Shown here: in pieces, positions 35,479 through 44,157 of the stretch
Layout of the letters: every line of letters starts with the position of its first letter
Numbering within the stretch: position 1 is the first letter of the stretch
Notes under the pieces: model-generated
Told to the model about the DNA's origin: nothing
Seen by the model: the letters and a program-made list of their open reading frames with translations, nothing else
Databases searched by the model: none
Made by a program: the position numbers and the translations under genes
Assembly (NCBI RefSeq): GCF_009708215.1
Contig: NZ_CP046175.1
Coordinates: forward strand, 1,860,001-1,924,000
Direction of reading: 5' to 3'
Length of the DNA stretch: 64,000 nt
Source: Occultella kanbiaonis
GTDB lineage: Bacteria; Actinomycetota; Actinomycetes; Actinomycetales; Beutenbergiaceae

Positions 35479-35512
35479 GGGAGCCGACCGCGCCCCCGCG
35501 CGGCCGGCTCCC
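35479..35512 (-). terminator. strong terminator hairpin after the anti-sigma gene
   Basis: GGGAGCCG/CGGCTCCC outer arms and CCGCGC/GCGCGG inner arms make a 34-base, nearly perfect stem about 100 bases downstream of the anti-sigma stop codon and just upstream of the importer promoter. Confidence 0.6.
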
Positions 35513-35608
35513 TGTGGCGCCGGATGGCCCTCCCCACTCCGGTGCCCGGACCTGCTCGATCCCGTGTAGACCGGGCCGTCCAAGATCTGTTCGGTTCTGT
35601 GCTCCGGC

Positions 35609-36454
35609 TCAGTCGCTGTCCTCCGGGTCGGCCGTCTCGTCGGAGGTGCTCGGCACCGCGGCCACTTCCCGGGTGGTGCCGTCGCTCGTGGTCACGGTGA
35701 GATCGGTGCTCAGGTCCACGTCGCCCGGGAACCAGACGGCCCACCAGCCGTCGGCGAGGGAGGCATGCGCGAAGCTGCCCGAGTCCGTGTGCACGTCGAC
35801 GGCGGTGACGTCGGTCCCGGCCGTGCCGAACACGTAGGTGATCGCGTCCTCCTCCGAGGCCACGCTCCAGTCGACGCTGTCGTTGAGCACGACTACCGCA
35901 TCCGGTGCGGACGGAGCCACCACCGCGTCCGCGGGAAGAATCGCACCCTGAGCGGTGGTCCGGTCCGGCTCGATGAGGCAGACGCTGTAGGCACTCTCGC
36001 CCTGTGCGCCGACGCCGGAGGAGACGGCGAACGTGTAGTCCCCGCGCTCCTCGGCCAGGTGCAGGGTCAACGGGATCTCGGTCACGTCCACGCCGCCGTC
36101 GTCGGCCGGCTCCTGCAACAGTTCCACGTCGGGGCACTCGGCTGCGCGCTCGGCCGCGACCGGGGCCGTGAGCTCCGTCGGGGTCGGTGTCCAGGAGGCG
36201 TATGCCGGTGGCTGGTCCGGATTCGCAACCGTGTACACCGCGGCACCGAGGAGGATCGCTGCTGCTGCTCCGGCCACGACCCGCCGGGTGGTGCGGGGGA
36301 CCGGCCGCGGCGCGAGGTCCGGCATCTCCTCCGGCGCATCCGCGATCGCCAGCCGCACCCGCGCCAGCAGTGCCTCGCTGTCCACCGGATCCGGATTGGC
36401 CTGCGGGTCCAACTGTTGCACCGCCCGCAGCAGTGTCGAGTTGCGATCGGTCAT
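35609..36454 (-). CDS. putative anti-sigma factor, single-pass membrane protein
   Basis: Encodes 281 residues. A cytoplasmic N-terminus of about 58 residues (TLLRAVQQLDPQANPDPVDS, LARVRLAIADAPEEM) is followed by one membrane segment (RVVAGAAAAILLGAAVYTVA) and an extracytoplasmic beta-rich domain of about 200 residues. The ATG overlaps the sigma gene stop in ATGA. Position and topology argue for an anti-sigma factor that senses an envelope signal; no zinc-binding HxxxCxxC motif is present, so it is not of the ZAS type. Identity is inferred from context. Confidence 0.65.
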   Translation of the reverse strand: MTDRNSTLLRAVQQLDPQANPDPVDSEALLARVRLAIADAPEEMPDLAPRPVPRTTRRVVAGAAAAILLGAAVYTVANPDQPPAYASWTPTPTELTAPVAAERAAECPDVELLQEPADDGGVDVTEIPLTLHLAEERGDYTFAVSSGVGAQGESAYSVCLIEPDRTTAQGAILPADAVVAPSAPDAVVVLNDSVDWSVASEEDAITYVFGTAGTDVTAVDVHTDSGSFAHASLADGWWAVWFPGDVDLSTDLTVTTSDGTTREVAAVPSTSDETADPEDSD

Positions 36455-36993
36455 GACTGGCTCCCCTGTGCCTGGCGCCGCGGGCCCGACCCTGAGGATC
36501 CGGTCCCGGTGCGTTCCAATAGATGCAGGAGACGGCGGCGAGCCCTGAACAGTCGCACGGCGAACGCGCTCTTGGTGCACCCCAGCACCGTGGCGGCCTC
36601 GTTGTTGCTGAGGTCATCCCATGCGGTGAGCGCGATGACCTCCTGCTCGGAGTCGGTCAACAGATTCCAGGCCCGGACCAGGTCCGCACGGCTGGCGATC
36701 GACACCGAAAGGTCGTGCTGCGCCTCCGGCGGCTCCTGCTCGAGCCGGATCCGGAGTGCCTGTTGTCTGCTGTCCGCCCGCACATAGTTCCGGATCGAAT
36801 TCCGGGCGACGCCGAACAGCCACGGTCGCGCTTCCATCGGCACCTCCTCGATCCGTCGCCACGTGACCACGAACGTCTCGGCCAGAATGTCTTCCGCGAC
36901 GTTCGGCGAGGTGCGACGGCGGATGAAGGCCAACAGCTCCTGGTGGTGAGTCCAGTACAAGGACTCGAACCGTTCCTCCGGCGTGGCCTTCAT
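36451..36993 (-). CDS. ECF-type RNA polymerase sigma factor
   Basis: Encodes 180 residues with sigma region 2 (FESLYWTHHQELLAFIRRRT, DILAETFVVTWRRIEEV, RPWLFGVARNSIRNYVR) and region 4 (LTDSEQEVIALTAWDDLSNN, AATVLGCTKSAFAVRLFRAR). It would direct RNA polymerase to a small regulon. GGAGAGGGTGG precedes the ATG. It is co-translated with the putative anti-sigma factor and is divergent from a secreted protein gene that may be a target. Confidence 0.92.
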   Translation of the reverse strand: MKATPEERFESLYWTHHQELLAFIRRRTSPNVAEDILAETFVVTWRRIEEVPMEARPWLFGVARNSIRNYVRADSRQQALRIRLEQEPPEAQHDLSVSIASRADLVRAWNLLTDSEQEVIALTAWDDLSNNEAATVLGCTKSAFAVRLFRARRRLLHLLERTGTGSSGSGPRRQAQGSQS

Positions 36994-37052
36994 CCACCCT
37001 CTCCCCGTCCCCTACACCTTGATATGTCCGGCACCCCAGGGGTGATTACATA

Positions 37053-37068
37053 CGTGATGTGTGTCACG
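37053..37068. promoter_or_regulatory. CRP/GlxR-like binding site
   Basis: CGTGATGTGTGTCACG fits nGTGA-N6-TCACn, the core of CRP and GlxR sites. It lies 60 bases upstream of the sigma factor start and 63 bases upstream of the secreted protein start, so it could control either or both. Confidence 0.45.
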
Positions 37069-37130
37069 ATCGTGCGGGTAAGGCTTTAGTCGAACTGACC
37101 CCGGTCGAGCGACCGGCGAAGGGGGAGTAC

Positions 37131-37859
37131 GTGAGTACCTCACGAATGAAGGCGGCCGTGACCGCGGTCGCCGCTGCGGCAGCCCTGTTGGCCGGCGCGG
37201 TCATGGCGGCACCGGCCTCGGCCGACGTCCAGGTTCTGGAGCCGCAGGCCGGCGACCAGCCGGCCGCCGATGCGACCGACGCGCAGTGGTACGCGTGGGC
37301 GGAGGCGGAGCGGGAGGCAGCGCGCGCCACCGATTGGGCAGCGGATGCCGCCCAGCGCGGCTGCACGCTGCTCTCGGTAGAGATCACCGACACCACCATG
37401 CCAGACGTCGCCGCCCAGATCGGCGCACCGACCGACGTGTTGCTGCCTGTGGTCGACCGTCAGGAGAACTGCGCCGCCGCGACGAGCAGAACCTTCGGGG
37501 GTTCCGCCACCCAGGGGCTCGCCAGCGCCGAGGCGCACACCCAGCAATTCGGCACGGCCGCAGCCGACTGCACCACGACGAGCGGACCCGGTTCGATCTG
37601 CGTGAGCCGCAGCGGCAACTATGTGGTGAGCAGCTTCGCCTACTACGGCAGCGGCAGCATCTCCGGCTACATCAGCATCTACAAGAGCTGCGGGACCTCC
37701 CCGAAGCTCGTCAGCGGCAGTGTCGCGAGCTACAGCTATGGGACGCAGCGCAGCGTCAGCGTGTACTCGGCGGCTACCTCGAACTACAGCGCCCGATTCT
37801 GGCGGCACGTCGGGCTCGGTCACTACACGAACTGGGGCACCGCCTGCGGTTACCTGTGA
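37131..37859 (+). CDS. secreted cysteine-containing protein of unknown function
   Basis: Encodes 242 residues. A Sec signal peptide (KAAVTAVAAAAALLAGAVMA, cleavage after ASA) is followed by an Ala/Glu-rich helix-prone part with Cys at RGCTLL, QENCAAA and a C-terminal Ser/Tyr/Gly-rich part with Cys at ADCTTT, SICVSR, KSCGTS and TACGYL, which could form three disulfides. I do not recognise the family. The GTG at 37131 has AAGGGGGA upstream; an ATG at 37146 is the alternative. It faces the ECF sigma gene and may belong to its regulon. Confidence 0.65.
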   Translation: MSTSRMKAAVTAVAAAAALLAGAVMAAPASADVQVLEPQAGDQPAADATDAQWYAWAEAEREAARATDWAADAAQRGCTLLSVEITDTTMPDVAAQIGAPTDVLLPVVDRQENCAAATSRTFGGSATQGLASAEAHTQQFGTAAADCTTTSGPGSICVSRSGNYVVSSFAYYGSGSISGYISIYKSCGTSPKLVSGSVASYSYGTQRSVSVYSAATSNYSARFWRHVGLGHYTNWGTACGYL

Positions 37860-37965
37860 CCGCGGCCCTCGCCGGTGGGCGTCGAGTGACGTCCACCGGC
37901 CAGGGTGCGTCCCGTCCCGTGGACGGTGCTACCCCGGCGGCCGTGGCGACGGGCACGATGACGGC

Positions 37966-38751
37966 ATGAGCCAGCCACCGACCACCCGGCCCGACGCACC
38001 GACCGCACCGCGCGCCGTCGTCACCGGCGCCTCCACCGGCATCGGAGCCGCAACGGTGCGCGCGCTACGGGCGGCCGGCTACGCCGTCGTCGCCACCGCC
38101 CGACGTGAGGACCGCCTCGCCCAACTGGCCGCGGAGACCGGCGCCGAGTACGTCGTCGCCGATCTCACCAGGGATGCGGACGTGGCCGCGCTCGTGCACG
38201 CCGTCGCGGCGGGCGGCCGGCTCGACGCCCTCGTGAACAACGCCGGCGGCGCCCGCGGCGCCGACCGGGTCGAGTCCGCCTCCGTGTCGGACTGGGAGGA
38301 GATGTTCCGGATCAACGTCTCCTCGACCCTGCGCGTCACCCAGGCGCTGCTCCCACACCTTCGCGCCGACGGCGGCGGGGACATCCTGCTGCTCACGTCC
38401 ACGGCGGCGCACGGCACCTACCCCGGCGGCGCCGGGTACGTCGCCGCCAAGCACGCCGAGCGGGTCATCGGCAACACCCTGCGCCTCGAGCTGAACGGTG
38501 AGCCGATCCGGGTGATCGAGATCGCCCCCGGCATGGTGCGGACAGAGGAGTTCGCACTGAACCGGCTCGGCGACCCGGCGCGGGCCGCCGCGGTGTACGA
38601 CGGCGTCACGAACCCGCTGCTCGCCGAGGATGTCGCCGATGCCATCACCTGGACCCTGACGCGGCCGCGGCACGTGAACATCGACTCCCTCACCATCCGT
38701 CCGGTCGCCCAGGCCTCGAACACCCAGGTGGCCCGCGGCGTCGGACTCTGA
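37966..38751 (+). CDS. short-chain dehydrogenase/reductase
   Basis: Encodes 261 residues of the classical SDR family: cofactor motif TGASTGIGAAT, the structural NNAGG, the catalytic Ser in LTSTAAH and YVAAKHAERV with the Tyr-x-x-x-Lys pair. The Arg residues in ATARREDRL after strand 2 favour NADP. The closest general type is the YdfG/serine dehydrogenase-like group, but the substrate is unknown. The ATG lies six bases behind a weak CACGAT -10 element with no ribosome site. Confidence 0.88.
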   Translation: MSQPPTTRPDAPTAPRAVVTGASTGIGAATVRALRAAGYAVVATARREDRLAQLAAETGAEYVVADLTRDADVAALVHAVAAGGRLDALVNNAGGARGADRVESASVSDWEEMFRINVSSTLRVTQALLPHLRADGGGDILLLTSTAAHGTYPGGAGYVAAKHAERVIGNTLRLELNGEPIRVIEIAPGMVRTEEFALNRLGDPARAAAVYDGVTNPLLAEDVADAITWTLTRPRHVNIDSLTIRPVAQASNTQVARGVGL

Positions 38752-38768
38752 CCCACGTCCCCACGGTA

Positions 38769-38793
38769 GGCACGAATCGTTGAAGATCGTGCC
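38769..38793. terminator. hairpin after the SDR gene
   Basis: GGCACGA and TCGTGCC are perfect 7-bp arms with an 11-base loop, beginning 17 bases after the SDR stop codon and ending before the pyrimidine operon promoter. Confidence 0.45.
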
Positions 38794-38835
38794 AGAGTGC
38801 CCGCCGTTCGATTACGTTGGGACGGGCACGAGGAC

Positions 38836-38852
38836 GTGTCACCGTGTGACAC
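38836..38852. promoter_or_regulatory. perfect palindromic operator of the pyrimidine-type operon
   Basis: GTGTCAC-CGT-GTGACAC has perfect 7-bp arms. It lies 18 bases downstream of the TACGTT -10 element (38813-38818), just past the expected transcription start, so a bound repressor would block the operon beginning at 38955. The spacing is unlike CRP sites; the regulator is unknown. Confidence 0.5.
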
Positions 38853-38954
38853 CGAGTGAAACGTCGTCGTAACACGCACGCCTAAGAATGACCAACCACG
38901 AGCCGGGTGTGGGTCGATCGGGCACACATCCGTCTCCTAGACGGGAGCCACAGC

Positions 38955-39803
38955 ATGGCCGTTGTACGCGCTGCGATCACGCAGACGACCTGGACCGGGG
39001 ACAGGGAGTCGATGCTCGACAAGCACGAGCAGTTCGCCCGGGACGCGAAGGAGCAGGGGGCGCAGATCATCTGCTTCCAGGAGCTGTTCTACGGCCCGTA
39101 CTTCGGCATCACCGAGGACCCGAAATACTACGACTACGCCGAGCCCGCGGACGGGCCGATCGTGCAGCGCTTCGCCGCCCTCGCGAAGGAGCTCGGCCTG
39201 GTGATGGTCCTGCCCATCTACGAGGAGGAGCAGCCCGGCGTCTACTACAACACCGCGGTCGTGGTCGACGCCGACGGCGCCGTCCTCGGCTCCTACCGCA
39301 AGCACCACATCCCGAACCTGGACAAGTTCTGGGAGAAGTTCTACTTCCGTCCCGGCAACCTCGGCTATCCGGTGTTCAAGACCGCGGTGGGCCCCGTCGG
39401 GGTGTACATCTGCTACGACCGGCACTTCCCCGAGGGCTGGCGCGAGCTCGGCCTGAACGGCGCGCAGATCGTGTTCAACCCGAACGCCACCAAGCCCGGC
39501 CTGTCCAACCGGCTGTGGGAGATCGAGCAGCCCGCCGCGGCGGCCGCGAACGGCTACTTCGTGGCGGCGCCGAACCGGGTGGGCACCGAGGACAACGAGT
39601 ACGGGGACCTGGCCGTCACGTTCTACGGCTCCAGCCAGTTCGTGGACCCCCGTGGCAACCACATCGGCGACCTGGGCTCGTCCGAGCACGAGGAGATCGT
39701 GATCCGCGACCTCGACCTGGACCTGATCCGGCAGGTGCGCAACGAGTGGCAGTTCTACCGGGATCGCCGCCCGGACTCCTACACCGCGATCCCCAAGCCC
39801 TGA
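38955..39803 (+). CDS. nitrilase-family amidohydrolase (beta-ureidopropionase-like)
   Basis: Encodes 282 residues with the complete carbon-nitrogen hydrolase triad: Glu43 in CFQELFYGPYF, Lys116 in YRKHHIPNLDKFWEK and Cys153 in YICYDRHFPEGWR. It follows N-carbamoyl-beta-alanine/N-carbamoylputrescine amidohydrolases and, beside dihydropyrimidinase, most likely converts N-carbamoyl-beta-amino acids to beta-amino acid, CO2 and ammonia. The ATG at 38955 is preceded by ACGGGAGCC; the frame is open to 38907. First gene of the operon. Confidence 0.88.
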   Translation: MAVVRAAITQTTWTGDRESMLDKHEQFARDAKEQGAQIICFQELFYGPYFGITEDPKYYDYAEPADGPIVQRFAALAKELGLVMVLPIYEEEQPGVYYNTAVVVDADGAVLGSYRKHHIPNLDKFWEKFYFRPGNLGYPVFKTAVGPVGVYICYDRHFPEGWRELGLNGAQIVFNPNATKPGLSNRLWEIEQPAAAAANGYFVAAPNRVGTEDNEYGDLAVTFYGSSQFVDPRGNHIGDLGSSEHEEIVIRDLDLDLIRQVRNEWQFYRDRRPDSYTAIPKP

Positions 39804-39826
39804 CCCGGATCCGAGAGGAGCACACC

Positions 39827-41248
39827 ATGGCCACCACCCTGATCAGCGGAGGCACCGTCGTCTCCAGCACCGGGCGCCGCGAGTTCGACGTCCTCATCGA
39901 CGGCGAACGGATCGTCGCCCTCCTCGAGCCCGGTTCCACCGTGCTCGGCTCCGACCTGCGGTCCACCGTGGACACGGTGATCGACGCGTCCGGGAAGTAC
40001 GTCATCCCCGGCGGGATCGACGCGCACACCCACATGGAGATGCCGTTCGGCGGCACGTTCGCCTCCGACACGTTCGAGACCGGTACCCGCGCCGCGGCCT
40101 GGGGCGGCACCACCTCGATCGTCGACTTCGTGGTGCAGTACCCGGACCAGGGCGTCCTGGACCAGTACCACGCCTGGCATGAGAAGGCCGCCGGCAACTG
40201 CGCCATCGACTACGGCTTCCACCAGATCCTCTCCGACGTCCAGGACTCCTCCCTGAGCGCCATGGACGAACTCGTCAACGAGGGCGTCACCAGCTTCAAG
40301 CTGTTCATGGCCTACAAGGGGGTGTTCCTCTCCGACGACGGGCAGATCCTGCGGGCGTTCCAGAAGGGCGCCGGCAACGGCGCCATGATGATGATGCACG
40401 CCGAGAACGGCGCCATGATCGACGTGCTCGTGCAGCAGCTCATCGCCGAGGGCAAGACCGACCCGTACTTCCACGGGATCTCGCGCCCGTGGCAGGCGGA
40501 GGAGGAGGCCACCCACCGGGCGATCATGATCGCCGACCTCACCGGGGCGCCCCTGTACGTGGTGCACGTGTCCGCGAAGCAGGCCGTGGAGCAGATCACC
40601 GCAGCCCGGGACCGTGGCATGAACGTCTTCGGCGAGACCTGCCCGCAGTACCTGTACCTCTCCCTCGAGGAGCAGCTGGGTGCGCCCGGCTTCGAAGGTG
40701 CCAAGTGGGTCTGCTCCACGCCGCTGCGGTCCCGGGCCGAGGGCCACCAGGACCACATGTGGCGGAGCCTGCGCACGAACGACATCCAGATGGTCTCCAC
40801 CGACCACTGCCCGTTCTGCATGAAGGACCAGAAGGACATGGGCATCGGCGACTTCTCCAAGATCCCGAACGGCATCGGCTCCGTGGAGCACCGGATGGAC
40901 CTGCTCTACCAGGGCGTCGTCGAGGGCCGGCTCAGCCTGGAGCGGTGGGTCGAGATCACGTCCACCACCCCCGCGCGGATGTTCGGCATGTACGGGCGCA
41001 AGGGCGTCATCGAACCGGGCGCGGACGCGGACGTGGTGGTGTATGACCCGAACGGGCACACGTCCATCGGGCTCGGCAAGACCCACCACATGAACATGGA
41101 CTACTCCGCATGGGAGGGGTTCGAGATCGACGGGCACGTGGACACGGTGCTCTCCCGGGGCACCGTGGTGGTCGACGACGGCGAGTACCGCGGGCGCGCG
41201 GGGCACGGCCGGTACATCAAGCGCGGCCTGTCCCAGTACCTCGTCTGA
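39827..41248 (+). CDS. hydA: dihydropyrimidinase (hydantoinase)
   Basis: Encodes 473 residues of the cyclic amidohydrolase family. The binuclear metal site is complete: His67 and His69 in DAHTHMEMPF, the carboxylated Lys158 in TSFKLFMAYKG, His191 in MMHAENG, His247 in VVHVSAKQ and Asp326 in STDHCPF. It opens the ring of dihydrouracil or dihydrothymine (and hydantoins) to the N-carbamoyl acid used by the upstream enzyme. GAGAGGAG at 39813-39820 gives the start. 23 bases separate it from the amidohydrolase gene. Confidence 0.95.
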   Translation: MATTLISGGTVVSSTGRREFDVLIDGERIVALLEPGSTVLGSDLRSTVDTVIDASGKYVIPGGIDAHTHMEMPFGGTFASDTFETGTRAAAWGGTTSIVDFVVQYPDQGVLDQYHAWHEKAAGNCAIDYGFHQILSDVQDSSLSAMDELVNEGVTSFKLFMAYKGVFLSDDGQILRAFQKGAGNGAMMMMHAENGAMIDVLVQQLIAEGKTDPYFHGISRPWQAEEEATHRAIMIADLTGAPLYVVHVSAKQAVEQITAARDRGMNVFGETCPQYLYLSLEEQLGAPGFEGAKWVCSTPLRSRAEGHQDHMWRSLRTNDIQMVSTDHCPFCMKDQKDMGIGDFSKIPNGIGSVEHRMDLLYQGVVEGRLSLERWVEITSTTPARMFGMYGRKGVIEPGADADVVVYDPNGHTSIGLGKTHHMNMDYSAWEGFEIDGHVDTVLSRGTVVVDDGEYRGRAGHGRYIKRGLSQYLV

Positions 41249-41268
41249 CCCCTCGCGAAGGAGCGCAC

Positions 41269-42306
41269 ATGGATCTCGGCATCGTCCTGCAGACCAACCC
41301 GCCCGCCTCGCGCGTGGTCGAGCTGACCGTGGCCGCGGAGGAGGCCGGCTTCTCCCACGTGTGGACGTTCGACTCGCACGTGCTCTGGGAGGAACCGTTC
41401 GTCATCTACTCCGCGATGCTCGCTCGCACGCAGCGGGTGATCGTCGGCCCGATGGTGACGAACCCGGCGACCCGGGACTGGAGCGTCCTGGCGTCGATGT
41501 TCGCGACCCTGAACGAGATGTACGGCAACCGCACCATCTGCGGGATCGGGCGCGGGGACTCGGCCGTGCGGGTGCAGGGCGGCAGGCCGACCACCCTCGC
41601 CAGCCTGCGGGAGTCGGTCGGGGTGATCCGCGAGCTCGCGAACGGACGCGAGGCGACCGTGGGTGAGAAGACGGTACGGATCCCCTGGATCACCTCCTCC
41701 GAGCTCGAGGTGTGGGTGGCCGCGTACGGCCCGAAGGCGCTCGCCCTGGCCGGGGAGGTCGGGGACGGGTTCATCCTGCAGCTCGCCGACCCGGAGATCG
41801 CGTCGTGGATGATCACGGCGGTCCGAGCCGCCGCCGAGGCGGTGGGCCGGGATCCCGCGGACATCACGTTCTGCGTGGCTGCACCCGCGTACGTGGTGCC
41901 CGACGGCGGCGCCGAGGCTCGGGCGCACGCGCTGGAGCAGTGCCGGTGGTTCGGTGGGATGGTCGGCAACCACGTCGCCGACATCGTCGCTCGCTACGGC
42001 GCCGGCGACGGCAGCACCGACGGTGCCGGGGTGGTGCCGCAGGCACTCACGGACTACATCAAGGGCCGGGAGGGCTACGACTACGCCGAGCACGGCCGGG
42101 CCGGGAACACCCACACGCAGTTCGTGCCGGACGAGATCGTGGAGCGGTTCTGCATCATCGGCACCCCGGACGAGCACATCGCCAAACTTGAGGCGCTGGC
42201 CGATCTCGGGGTGGACCAGTTCAGCGCCTACCTCCAGCACGACGCCATCGACGCCACGCTGGCCGCCTACGGCCAGCACGTGATCGACGCCTTCGCCACG
42301 GCATGA
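41269..42306 (+). CDS. F420-dependent LLM-class oxidoreductase of the pyrimidine operon
   Basis: Encodes 345 residues, luciferase-like TIM barrel: LGIVLQTNPPASRVVELTVA, SHVWTFDSHVLWEEPFVIYS, MVTNPATRDWSVLASMFATL, GIGRGDSAVRVQGGRP. It fits a subgroup of predicted F420-dependent LLM proteins that is repeatedly found beside dihydropyrimidinases. No dihydropyrimidine dehydrogenase is encoded here, so it may perform the ring reduction (or an oxidative opening, as the LLM enzyme RutA does). That role is inferred. GAAGGAG lies upstream of the ATG at 41269. Confidence 0.85.
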   Translation: MDLGIVLQTNPPASRVVELTVAAEEAGFSHVWTFDSHVLWEEPFVIYSAMLARTQRVIVGPMVTNPATRDWSVLASMFATLNEMYGNRTICGIGRGDSAVRVQGGRPTTLASLRESVGVIRELANGREATVGEKTVRIPWITSSELEVWVAAYGPKALALAGEVGDGFILQLADPEIASWMITAVRAAAEAVGRDPADITFCVAAPAYVVPDGGAEARAHALEQCRWFGGMVGNHVADIVARYGAGDGSTDGAGVVPQALTDYIKGREGYDYAEHGRAGNTHTQFVPDEIVERFCIIGTPDEHIAKLEALADLGVDQFSAYLQHDAIDATLAAYGQHVIDAFATA

Positions 42307-42337
42307 GCGCACCGGTCGCGATCGGGCGGGGTCGCCG

Positions 42338-43291
42338 ATGAGCGAGCACACCACGGCGACCGCGATCGCCGAGCGCACCGCCGACCCGGCGGCGGCGCTG
42401 ACCACGCCCACCCGGGAGGGTTCCGGCCGGGCGCGGCGGCTGCTGATGGGTCTGCTCGGGGTCCTGGCCGTCGGCGCGGCGTGGGAGGCGTACAAGTTCC
42501 TCGGCCCCGACGACGGGGTCGTCGTCGCCGGGGTGCGGGTGCTGCCGCGGACCACGGACATCGCGATGCCGCACCTGTGGGACATTGCCATCCGGATGAC
42601 CGAACCGGTGACCCGGGCCGAGGGCGCGGACCTGCTCTGGGTGGCCACCGCCAAGGCCGCGGCCTTCAGCCTCGGGGTCGCCGCGCTGAGCTGGGTCATC
42701 GGGGTCACGGTCGGCCTGGCGCTGGCCCTGCTCATGCAGCGCCTGCGCACCGCCGAGTCCGCGGTCCTGCCCTGGGTGGTGCTGTCCCAGACGGTGCCGC
42801 TGATCGCGCTCGCACCACTGGTGCGGAACTGGGGCTCGAAGCTGTCCCTGGGCCCGATCTCCTGGGAGAACTGGATGTCGGTGGCGGTCATCGCCTCCTA
42901 CCTGGCGTTCTTCCCCGTGGCGGTCGGCGCCCTGCGCGGCCTGAAGTCCCCGGACGCGATCCACGCGGACCTGCTGCGCTCCTACGCCGCGTCCTGGTGG
43001 CAGACCCTGATCAAGCTGCGGCTGCCGGCGAGCGTGCCGTACCTGCTGCCGGCGCTGCGCCTGGCCGCCGCGAACGCCGTCATCGGCACCGTGGTGGCGG
43101 AGGTGTCCATCGGCCTGCGTGGCGGCATCGGCCGGATGATCCTCGAGTTCGCACAGTCGGCGGCCGGGGATCCACCGAAGTCCTGGGCACCGATCTTCGG
43201 CGCCATCTGCCTCGGCCTGCTCGCCGCCGGCGCGGTCGCGCTGCTCGGCCTGGCGCTGCGCCGCTACCGACGAGGAGAGGAACCAGCATGA
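42338..43291 (+). CDS. NitT/TauT-type ABC transporter permease 1
   Basis: Encodes 317 residues with about six membrane segments after a 34-residue cytoplasmic N-terminus. Family markers are VLSQTVPLIALAPLV and the EAA-like loop YAASWWQTLIKLRLPASVPY. It resembles SsuC/TauC/ThiX permeases. The ATPase gene overlaps its stop in ATGA (43288-43291). Within a pyrimidine-type catabolic operon the cargo is probably a pyrimidine, hydantoin or ureide. Confidence 0.88.
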   Translation: MSEHTTATAIAERTADPAAALTTPTREGSGRARRLLMGLLGVLAVGAAWEAYKFLGPDDGVVVAGVRVLPRTTDIAMPHLWDIAIRMTEPVTRAEGADLLWVATAKAAAFSLGVAALSWVIGVTVGLALALLMQRLRTAESAVLPWVVLSQTVPLIALAPLVRNWGSKLSLGPISWENWMSVAVIASYLAFFPVAVGALRGLKSPDAIHADLLRSYAASWWQTLIKLRLPASVPYLLPALRLAAANAVIGTVVAEVSIGLRGGIGRMILEFAQSAAGDPPKSWAPIFGAICLGLLAAGAVALLGLALRRYRRGEEPA

Positions 43292-44157
43292 GCACCACCG
43301 AGACGACGGCGCCGCCCGAGCGTGCCGGCGCGAGTGCCCCTGCGGTCACGGTCGCCGGCCTGGACAAGACGTTCACCACGAAGGAGGGCCGGACCCAGGC
43401 CCTCGAGGGCATCGACCTGGAGGTCGCGGCGGGGGAGTTCGTGTCCCTGATCGGGCCGTCCGGATGTGGCAAGAGCACGCTGCTGCGGATCATCGCCGAC
43501 CTCGAACGGCCGACCACCGGCGAGGTGAGGGTGTTCGGGACCTCCGCGCCGCAGGCCCGCCTCGACCAGGCCTACGGCATCGCGTTCCAACAGGCCGGGC
43601 TGCTCGGCTGGCGCACGGTGGCCGCGAACGTCGAACTGCCCCTCGAGCTGCACGGTGTGGGTAGGGCCGCGCGCCGGGACCGGTCCACGGAGCTGCTCGA
43701 CCTGGTCGGCCTGAGCGACTTCGCGGCCCGGTTCCCCGACCAGCTCTCCGGCGGCATGCAGCAGCGGGTGGCGATCGCCCGGGCCCTGGCGGAGCGACCC
43801 CGGCTGCTGCTCATGGACGAACCGTTCGGTGCCCTTGACGAGATGACCCGGGAGCGCATGCAGACCGAACTCGCCCGGATCAGCGCCGAGACCGGCGCCG
43901 CCGTCGTGTTCGTCACGCACTCCATCTCCGAGGCCGCTTTCCTCTCCGACCGGGTCGTCGTGATGTCGCCTCGGCCCGGCCGGATCACCACCACGGTGAC
44001 CACCGGTCTCGGGCCGGTCGGGGAGCGCACCGACGCGCTGCGCGAGGATCCGCGCTTCTTCGCGGCGGTCACCGCGATCCGCGAGGGTCTGCACGCGGGC
44101 AGCGCCGGCACGCTCGGCCCCGAAGGCCGGTCCGGCGGTACCGGGGCGGCGACATGA
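43288..44157 (+). CDS. NitT/TauT-type ABC transporter ATP-binding protein
   Basis: Encodes 289 residues: Walker A GPSGCGKST, Q-loop FQQAGLLGWRTV, signature LSGGMQQRVAIARAL, Walker B LLLMDEPFGALDE and FVTHSISEA. It energises the two permeases that flank it, and it overlaps both (ATGA junctions at each end). The C-terminal 30 residues are Gly-rich and may be disordered. Confidence 0.93.
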   Translation: MSTTETTAPPERAGASAPAVTVAGLDKTFTTKEGRTQALEGIDLEVAAGEFVSLIGPSGCGKSTLLRIIADLERPTTGEVRVFGTSAPQARLDQAYGIAFQQAGLLGWRTVAANVELPLELHGVGRAARRDRSTELLDLVGLSDFAARFPDQLSGGMQQRVAIARALAERPRLLLMDEPFGALDEMTRERMQTELARISAETGAAVVFVTHSISEAAFLSDRVVVMSPRPGRITTTVTTGLGPVGERTDALREDPRFFAAVTAIREGLHAGSAGTLGPEGRSGGTGAAT

